Part shown: positions 58,601 through 64,000 of the stretch, in pieces | Position numbering within the stretch: the stretch's first letter is position 1 | Layout: each line of letters starts with the position of its first letter | Source of the DNA: Lepisosteus oculatus | Taxonomy: Eukaryota > Chordata > Actinopteri > Semionotiformes > Lepisosteidae | Direction of reading: 5' to 3' | Length of the DNA: 64,000 nucleotides | Assembly: GCF_040954835.1 (NCBI RefSeq) | Contig: NC_090703.1 | Span: forward strand, 15,575,444-15,639,443 | Position numbers and translations under genes: made by a program | The notes under the pieces: generated by a model | Told to the model about the DNA's origin: nothing | Seen by the model: the letters and a program-made list of their open reading frames with translations, nothing else | Database searches by the model: none

Positions 58601-59227
58601 TCACTAAGTAGCCTTAGTATTAGTGAAAAAACTTCTATCCATAGCTGTATCAGAATCATCAGAATTCATAGACTCATCTACAGTACTACAAATTCTAGAT
58701 AAATCCTGTACATTTTAATAAAAAGAAACCTGAAATGCAATCATCCAACTACAGTTATCCTTCCACAGGAAAAAAACACCTATTTACTTAAGTAAAAAAT
58801 GCTACTGATCATCTTTACTTTTGTTAGATTTTTTTTTCCCAGGCATCCCTTCCTTTACAGAACAAATTAATCAGATTTCAACCTATGAAAGAAACTCAAA
58901 AGTACAGGTTTCACTTCAGCTTTTCTTACCTGAAAAGACAGCAAATATCCCTGTGAGTGCGAGTTGCGAGTGTGGGGTGTAGGTTGTAAAATATGTTTCT
59001 TTCACAGTTCCTTTTAGTACTGACAGCTAGAACAAAAGTAGGCTACAGCCGTGGGAGTGAGAAACCAGACAAAGTGAGTAATGCTGTGCAAAGTGTTTCT
59101 TCTTACCTGATGCCAGCCCTTGGGAGACAAAGGCAAGAAGCAGCAGCAGAGCTAGTGGGATTCCGTCATTAACAGGAGGGAGAGGGATGAGGGCTCTTGT
59201 CTTAGGTGCTACCATTCCATTGCACAT
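40615..59227 (-). CDS. susd6: SUSD6 (sushi domain-containing protein 6), complete coding region, six exons
   Basis: A single-pass type I membrane protein. The human gene (KIAA0247, DRAGO) is p53-responsive, and its product has been reported to act with TMEM127 and the ubiquitin ligase WWP2 to lower MHC class I. Minus-strand exons are 59227-59107, 43388-43197, 42680-42486, 42120-41982, 41588-41215 and 40640-40615. They total 1047 nt, that is 348 aa, all GT-AG and in frame. Residues 1-40 are a signal peptide. Sushi A spans 42-100 (Cys42, 73, 87, 100; Trp93; sequon NLT at 54). Sushi B spans 106-165 and has an extra cysteine pair (119, 124). The membrane segment is about 183-205. The cytoplasmic tail has LPSYEEAVYG (237-246), an LPxY motif suited to WW domains, a serine run, HSLLSLTS, and ends DIPLLKEA. 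The human protein, about 303 aa, has one sushi domain as I recall it, so sushi A looks additional. Confidence 0.93.
40641..41214 (-). other. SUSD6 intron 5
   Basis: A 0.57 kb AT-rich intron with nothing recognised. Confidence 0.8.
41215..41588 (-). CDS. susd6: SUSD6 cytoplasmic-domain exon
   Basis: This exon encodes residues 216-340, beginning RREQGVSGEPVSIVVEGVQV, then SLPSYEEAVYG and RVQIVLSEG, and ending SLLSLTSTEDFAD. The acceptor is acatgcgcag and the donor TGATG/gtaaat. It is GC-rich with a seven-serine run. Confidence 0.93.
41589..41981 (-). other. SUSD6 intron 4
   Basis: A 0.39 kb intron with nothing recognised. Confidence 0.8.
41982..42120 (-). CDS. susd6: SUSD6 transmembrane exon
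   Basis: This exon encodes residues 170-216, including PTLSIVASTASSVALILLL, then VVLFVLLQPKLKSFHHN: one hydrophobic membrane segment followed by a basic stop-transfer stretch. The acceptor is cgtcttttag and the donor AACAG/gtacaa. Confidence 0.94.
42121..42485 (-). other. SUSD6 intron 3
   Basis: A 0.37 kb AT-rich intron; nothing recognised. Confidence 0.8.
42486..42680 (-). CDS. susd6: SUSD6 exon for sushi B (conserved sushi domain)
   Basis: A symmetric phase 1-1 exon of 195 nt encoding residues 105-169. CRPPFEPENGGYTCHPSPC and EYKYLTCQNGEWDPTMEISC match the single sushi domain of mammalian SUSD6. The acceptor is tctgtttgcag and the donor CCAG/gtcagt. Confidence 0.95.
42681..43196 (-). other. 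SUSD6 intron 2
   Basis: A 0.52 kb AT-rich intron between the two sushi exons; nothing recognised. Confidence 0.8.
43197..43388 (-). CDS. susd6: SUSD6 exon for sushi A (extra sushi domain)
   Basis: A symmetric phase 1-1 exon of 192 nt encoding residues 41-104. It has the four sushi cysteines, the conserved Trp (GSWSDNPPRC) and an NLT sequon. The acceptor is tttgaacag at 43389-43390. The alternative AG nine bases further in would break the frame and lose the first cysteine. The donor is GATG/gtgagc. Because it is symmetric, skipping it leaves a one-sushi protein in frame. Confidence 0.88.
44757..44960 (+). repeat. Decayed tRNA-derived SINE (V/HE1-like)
   Basis: The sequence gggtggcaaagtggtatggc, then tttgcatgttttcccctgta, then ggatagttaactagtgcctc, keeps the order of motifs in the clearer copy at 21793-22068. 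Divergence is high. Confidence 0.55.
46468..46488. repeat. (ATC)n microsatellite
   Basis: About seven ATC units in SUSD6 intron 1. Confidence 0.85.
48214..48778 (+). repeat. 5S-SINE (SINE3/Deu-type), full-length reference copy
   Basis: The head, gccatatcaccctgcaac, then gaagttaagcaggtgtgagc, then ctggtcagtacctggatggt and agacctcctgggaaagc, is unmistakably 5S rRNA. It retains the box A/IE/box C promoter region in order. A conserved central body follows (tctggcgcactatggctgcc), then a LINE-like tail (agcgctttgagtggagtgtc, ctatataagtgtaagc) and an (ATT)n end. The copy is about 565 nt. It also carries gccagcagggggcgctcaac at 48341-48360, a strong CTCF-like core. It is antisense to SUSD6. Confidence 0.92.
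48342..48356 (+). promoter_or_regulatory. CTCF-like motif inside 5S-SINE
   Basis: The sequence ccagcagggggcgct matches the canonical CTCF core perfectly by eye. The copy at 27559-27573 has ccagcaggggggtgc at the same place, which is slightly degraded. Confidence 0.5.
49687..49770. repeat. Unclassified interspersed repeat (copy 2)
   Basis: The segment 49687-49724 (gtagctgcgtcag, then taggctgaaaagga) is followed directly by 49731-49770 (tttattccatgctgaaaaga, then caacgtttcgg). Both blocks recur at 19522-19645, but there the first block is inverted and lies after the second. Confidence 0.55.
53945..54345 (-). mobile_element. CR1/L2-like LINE 3' end fragment
   Basis: The plus strand reads aacaagaagaggccatctgc, then cagctaattgagccaaggat. 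This is the reverse complement of the same LINE 3' end seen at 29465-29625. The fragment extends upstream to about 54345 with decayed sequence. It is in sense with SUSD6. Confidence 0.6.
56040..56340 (+). pseudogene. Possible decayed Tc1-like transposase C-terminus
   Basis: Near 56115-56165 the plus strand gives PYLPELSAIGHFWDE. This resembles the SPDLSPIEHLWDEL block of Tc1-like transposases, followed by a Gln/Arg-rich stretch in the right place. Only this block is recognisable; stops and frameshifts interrupt the rest. Confidence 0.4.
57870..58110 (-). repeat. Possible DNA-transposon fragment
   Basis: The plus-strand text ctcaattgggttcagatctg, then gtgagcgtgtg, resembles a phrase common in dispersed fish transposons, the reverse complement of SPDLNPIE coding. 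A G10 run at about 58000-58009 interrupts it. The family is not assigned. Confidence 0.3.
59107..59227 (-). CDS. susd6: SUSD6 first coding exon (signal peptide)
   Basis: This exon encodes residues 1-40 and one base of Gly41. MCNGMVAPKTRALIPLPP matches the human start pattern MCHGRIAPKS. A hydrophobic core (IPLALLLLLAFVSQGLAS) acts as the signal peptide. The exon probably starts at 59237 after acceptor cctgctttgcag, so the 5' UTR is split and begins in an upstream exon. The donor is ATCAG/gtaaga. Confidence 0.92.
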
Positions 59228-59237
59228 CTTTTTCTGA

Positions 59238-62200
59238 CTGCAAAGCAGGAACCTTTCAGGCTAAACCTGTGAAGAATGAGACACACTTAAGTCTACACAC
59301 AGAAACCAGAAGCAAAACGTCTACAATGGAAATAGCACATCTAACATCTCCCACTACCTCCTTAGATCACTTTCACTTAAGCTATTAAAATAGCTACATG
59401 GGTCAAATGGTCTTCCATCTGTAACAATTAATACATTAAAAAAAACACCTTCAGAAAACATAAGGTACAAAGCTATCCAGGAAATGTAAATGCATGCAAT
59501 ATGACTTCAAAAACAATCACATACAATCTCAACAATTTCAAGTTGTTTTTTTTTAATCCTTAGTGTGTCTAGGTTCAACTGTATACATATTTATATATTT
59601 TGGTGCAACATCAATTAAACAACAAAACAAGGTCACAGAAAGTAATTAGAAATCTTAACGCAAGATAGAATCTCCTAAATAGTTGCAGTATGCGCATATA
59701 CAGTACTATGTGTATGTATTGGGTGGCAGCATAAATAAAAGGTTCTAAAATTACATTCTTAAATCTGAAGTTTCAGAGACGCATACAAACCAGGTGAAAC
59801 AGCACGAGATCTACTCCAAGCATGACTCTTGACAAAAGGTTTGCTCTATGATACTCTCCATTAACCTACTGTATACTACTTAATATAGAATATTAACAAA
59901 TACCTATTTTTCTAGCATGCTTTATAGCAATTATACTTTTTATTTGCAATACAAGTTGTTTATTAAACTTACGTGGCTTTTTGCTATTTTAAAAACGTTT
60001 GGTAACTTAGATGCCTCCCACAATCGCCTGAAAAACTACATTTTAAGATTGCCATTTATTAACCTTGCAATGGTAGGAGCATGGTCAAAATAAAAAAAAG
60101 CCATCTCACCATGACAATGAGTTTATGTTAAAATATTTTCTATATTTATATTTGTATATTTTAAAATTAAAAGGAGAATAACACAGAAAATGAGCCGCTA
60201 AGACCCAAGCTATTCCATTGGATAAAGAGAACAATCATACTGGAAAAAAACAATAATTTAAGGAAGCTCAACTGAGCATAATTCAATTTTCTTATTTATT
60301 AATTGCATGAAAGCTGAATCACTTTTGTACCAGATGCCTTAGTATTTAGCAATGCAAGTACAACAAAATTCCAAGAGGGGGAAAAAAATATCTGAATCAT
60401 AGAAAGGAAACCAGCGACCATAAACAGACAATTTATCAGCCCTTGCAAGAACACATGAAATCACACTAAATACTTACCATGTTTCTTTGTACATTTTGGA
60501 ACAAAGGCCAATCAAAGAAGTATTTATTGGCCAGACTAAGGTTTAGAGGAAATGAGACAACAGTTTGCCCTTTTTGTTCCACAACAGGAAAATGTTTGCA
60601 AAAAAAACCCATTCTTTGGCAACACTGTTAAATTATACCCCCACCCTCTGCTCCCCAGAGTCAACTGCTGTTTTCTAACTTCAGCCATAGCATTCTTAAA
60701 TACAGTAAGTCTGCCTGTGTACCATTTGCAGTTTCTTTGGTGTAGCTAACATGGCAAACTTCTACAATGTGCTGGAAAACCATAAAAAAATGTATGTACT
60801 TAAGTGCCAGCTAATGATTCAAAATAACCTTTTTTTTTTACAATCTGTTCCATTAAAATTATTTGAATATTGACCACCTGTAGATGTATATAACCCTGTA
60901 GAAAAAGGATATAATGAAATCAACATCATATTGCACTCCACTTCTTAATATATACTGTATACAAACATTGTGACTTTTTCATGTTGCTTAGTTAATCCGT
61001 ATTAACATTGTCTTATCACAACAGAATATTTAGTACTCCTTTTAATCAGCTACATTTGTCTGACTTGAGGACTTTCAGTCCACAAATACACTATAACGCT
61101 TCCTCGACTATATCACGCAACACCTTTAAAATATGAAAAAGCCTCCGTTGGGTAGGAGATAGTAAACAGTTCAACACGGTGTGCCGTGTGTGGTAACATT
61201 GGACTTGCCAAGTTATCTATAGTGTAGCAGGAGAATGGCAGTGGAAGCAGGTACTGTTGTGTTTTATACTTCATACACCTGATATTTCATAATAACTTGA
61301 GGTGCTGTGAAACTCGTAAAAAGCCCAACGTAGGTTGATTATGCCATTATGATTGTGTGTAAAAAAAGCTGTGAGAAAATGAATAATTTCCTTGAACGTA
61401 AAAAAAGCTTTTCATCCCAAAGCAGTCTACTGTATATATACATAAGAGTGACTCATTCTATCCAATACTGAAGTGCAGCACCCACCCAGGCAATACAGAG
61501 CAGAAAAGGAAGAACATTTTTTTAAGAAGTCAGATTATAAAAACCCAGTGTGAAACTTTAGCTAAGAAGCTAGGGTTAACATTCCTACACTAAGAAGTTC
61601 TACAACATATTTAATGACAAAATACTCAAGCCCTCAGTAAGTGCAGCATCTAAAGCACTGTGGCTACTGTGCTACAATGTCTCCAGTCGTTACTCCAGGA
61701 TATTAGCTGGGAAATTCCAAGTAACACCACTTATAGCAGTAATCTAGTTTGCCTTGAAGCACTGACCAGGGTCACTCTTGCTTAGCTTTCGAGATCAGGC
61801 AAGAAGGTGATAAATGGGACAAAAACAGAGATTCTCCAAGACAAGACTTTCAGACCTAAGTTACTATATCATCCAATATCGAGAGTAGTGCAATCATTTT
61901 TTAAGAATTCCAAGGACCATCATAGTTGCTTTGTAAAAGAGCCAACAATGGAAAAAAAACAATTTTATGAAGCAAAGGAATATTTATAGGATAACCATCA
62001 ATTCATAGTCCAGGCTTAGTCTGTATTGAACGGATAGTCAGTGTGTACTAATGATAAGATGTAAAAACAATGCTGAGCTAAAGAAATCAAAGTAGAGGCA
62101 TAGCTACCGGGCAGAATTCCTTATTAGAAGTAAGTGAACAGAATCATAAGTGTTTTTGCATTAACCAGATTAGTTAATCAAATAAACACCTTCATTATGG

Positions 62201-64000
62201 GGGTTTAAAAAAAAATACAAGAAAGTGGTATGCTGGTCTAGACTAATTTCTGTTTAGGCTATACATACATGCTTATAAATTTCTTAATAAAAGAGTTTAG
62301 ACTAGCAGAAAAGTCTCAACATGTGTTTAAGTGATTAACGCCCTTGGTCAACTAAGAAGTCTTTGTTAGGAACCGTAAGGATTATAACAGCAAAGATCAC
62401 TACATTTCTCAACTACCTCTGTGTAATTTAACAGGACACTGTAACAATATAACTAAATAATACAACATCATATCTTCATTCAATTAAAACAAAGCCTAGT
62501 GTCGGGCCACGTGGAAATAACAATACACCTATAACTCTGTCAGAAGATTAAACCCAAGGAAGTCTAAAATGCTGATCTTCAAAACAAATGTCCCCATGAG
62601 GGCCAAGGTTTCCCTAAGAATATGTTGACAGAGATAGTTCTTCAAACCAATATGAGGATCAGAAGCCCAGCCTTAATATTTTCTTAGATAAGTGCTTGCA
62701 TTTCTATGGATTTCAGAATTAAAGAATCCCACTCAAAGAAACTTCTAATCAACTGTTTGGCCATCTGGGAGTCCTTTGATACAGAGTGTAGTATTTGTTT
62801 TGTCAGTGTGTGAAACTCTTCACAGACAATTTGTTCCACAGGAGAAACAGTTCCACACCCAGCTCTGGAATGACACAAAGGCAGCTGCCACTTCCTTGTT
62901 TTGGTTCCAGGGAATACATCACATGACCCAATAGGTTTCTGCTTAGATTAACTCTTGCCTGACTCTAGCTTCTGCCCTCAAAAGGCCAATATAGCCCCCA
63001 AAACACCAAGGCTACAAGGCAACAAGAGCTTTCAAATGGGGCAAAGTTAAAAAAAAAACATTTTGAATTACAATAAATTTACACTGAAGCTAAAATGTGT
63101 ACCAGTCCCAGATTGTCCAAGCAGCATTTGGCATTACAGAACTCAAAGGGAATGAGGAATGAGAGTCAGTGGCTACAAACAGAAAGAATCCGTTTAGCAG
63201 CTAACAGATGCTAAGAGATTGCCATCTGAGAGGGCTGAGCTAATGCTTCAGGCTTATGTGGAGCCAATTCTGCCCTGTGGCATTATGGAATAAGAGGGCA
63301 GTGAAACAGTGAAGAAAGCCCCTTTGTTGCAGTGTATTATATCACATTAACTCTGCAGGGTTGCCTTCGTTGTTTTACCCTCCAGACAAGTAACCTGAGG
63401 TGCTGTCCTAAAGTCTCAAAGTAGCCAAAAGCTTTTCAGAACCTCAAACTTTGGAGGCACTCTGCCTTTAATCCCCTAAACTACACCTGGTGGCTAGGAT
63501 TGCATCTGATTTTGCTCATTTCAAAAATTCTCAATTATGCCTTAAAATAGGACAATCAATTAAACAAAAAGCAATGAAAAAAAATGCAACCATACCCAAC
63601 TACAGCAATATTAAACTGCAGTTTAAAAACCCCAAAGGAGCTTTTAGACAAATTTGGAATTTTAGTAGTACAATAGCTCTAAGGCTTTCATGCTGGACAT
63701 TAAAGCCATCTTCATCATATATATTGAATCCGTACAATAAATATGACAATATATTGAATCTAAACTTGAATGAGTTATCCATCAAAGTCGAAACTATACC
63801 TGTCTCAGTGCTCGTGGTCATCATCCATTATGTCACAAGGGGTCAAAGGGTGTTTTGAGTCTGAAGTTGAAAGGCCAAAGGTTGTGTCCAAGCTGCATTG
63901 AACAGACACCCAAAGACTGTCCTTATTTAGGACTTTGAAGGCTTTTCAACCATTGTCTCTGTGATGCCCAATATACCACAGGCCTTGTAAAAGTAATCTT
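59238..64000 (-). other. SUSD6 5' intron, continuing beyond the window
   Basis: No promoter-like GC or CpG island and no coding exon were recognised. The upstream non-coding exon and promoter of SUSD6 are expected to the right of 64000. Apart from a 5S-SINE fragment at 61690-61803, the sequence is AT-rich and shows nothing recognisable. Confidence 0.55.
61690..61803 (-). repeat. 5S-rRNA-derived SINE fragment, different subfamily
   Basis: On the minus strand 61803-61745 reads ttgcctgatctcgaaagcta, then agcaagagtgaccctggtca, then gtgcttcaaggc. It is the box A to box C region of 5S rRNA and is closer to true 5S (gatctcggaagctaagcagg) than the main SINE family in this window. The sequence after it does not match the body of the 48214 family. 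Confidence 0.6.

Larger units (their letters stand above)
43389..59106 (-). other. SUSD6 intron 1 of the coding region (15.7 kb)
   Basis: A long AT-rich intron with no further sushi exon seen on the minus strand. It holds a decayed tRNA-type SINE (44757-44960), an (ATC)n microsatellite (46468-46488), a full-length 5S-SINE (48214-48778), part of an unclassified repeat (49687-49770), a CR1-like LINE end (53945-54345), a Tc1-like remnant (56040-56340) and another transposon-like fragment (57870-58110). The stretches 43400-44750, 45000-48200, 48800-49680, 49775-53940 and 54350-56030 show nothing recognisable. Confidence 0.75.

Noticed and set aside
61745..61803. Functional 5S rRNA gene
   Set aside because: Only the central promoter part is 5S-like; both ends diverge, so it cannot encode a full 5S RNA.
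63490..63858. 122-codon plus-strand frame at the right edge
   Set aside because: Low-complexity Asn/Ser/Lys content in AT-rich intron DNA; no recognisable family and no conserved block.
1..64000. CRISPR-like arrays, operons, phage or plasmid modules
   Set aside because: No regularly spaced direct repeats, no compact gene clusters, and clear eukaryotic exon-intron genes throughout.

Overview
This is a nuclear window from a vertebrate, most likely a ray-finned fish. Genes are split into small exons with GT-AG introns, and non-coding DNA is AT-rich. Interspersed repeats are fish-like: 5S-rRNA-derived SINEs, a tRNA-derived SINE of the V/HE1 type, CR1/L2-like LINE fragments and decayed Tc1/mariner copies. 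The repeat mix would suit a non-teleost or early-branching ray-finned fish (gar, bowfin or sturgeon grade), but the sequence alone does not fix the species. I see no prokaryotic operon, CRISPR array, phage or plasmid.

Four conserved protein-coding genes are recognisable. (1) 1-6800: the first coding exon of MAX on the minus strand, with its promoter. The rest of MAX lies beyond the left edge, so 1-6393 is probably intron 1. (2) 20325-25129: SLC10A1 (NTCP-type sodium/bile-acid cotransporter), plus strand, five coding exons, 357 aa, complete. (3) 36243-27128: SRSF5 (SR splicing factor), minus strand, a non-coding first exon plus seven coding exons, 261 aa, complete and convergent with SLC10A1. 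(4) 59227-40615: SUSD6 (sushi-domain membrane protein), minus strand, six coding exons, 348 aa, with a probable 2.7 kb 3' UTR and upstream non-coding exons beyond the right edge. The block SUSD6-SRSF5-SLC10A1 matches human 14q24 in order and relative orientation. MAX is on the same human arm but megabases away, and here it lies about 14 kb from SLC10A1.

Layout: 6.8-20.2 kb is intergenic, with a dense repeat cluster at 7.3-9.7 kb and otherwise AT-rich unique sequence. 25.4-26.8 kb separates the two convergent genes. 36.3-37.9 kb lies between the SRSF5 promoter and the SUSD6 3' end and carries CTCF-like motifs. 43.4-59.1 kb is the large first coding intron of SUSD6, with a full-length 5S-SINE. 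59.2-64 kb is its 5' intron.

The genes do not form one pathway: they are a transcription factor partner, a hepatic transporter, a splicing factor and a membrane regulator. I found no clearly new biological system. The best leads are a candidate poison exon in SRSF5, a SINE that runs to within about 25 nt of an SLC10A1 splice acceptor, CTCF-like motifs carried by the 5S-SINE family, an extra sushi domain in SUSD6, and ZNF143-like and E-box motifs in the MAX promoter. All gene models were read by eye from splice sites and protein similarity recalled from memory; no database search was run.
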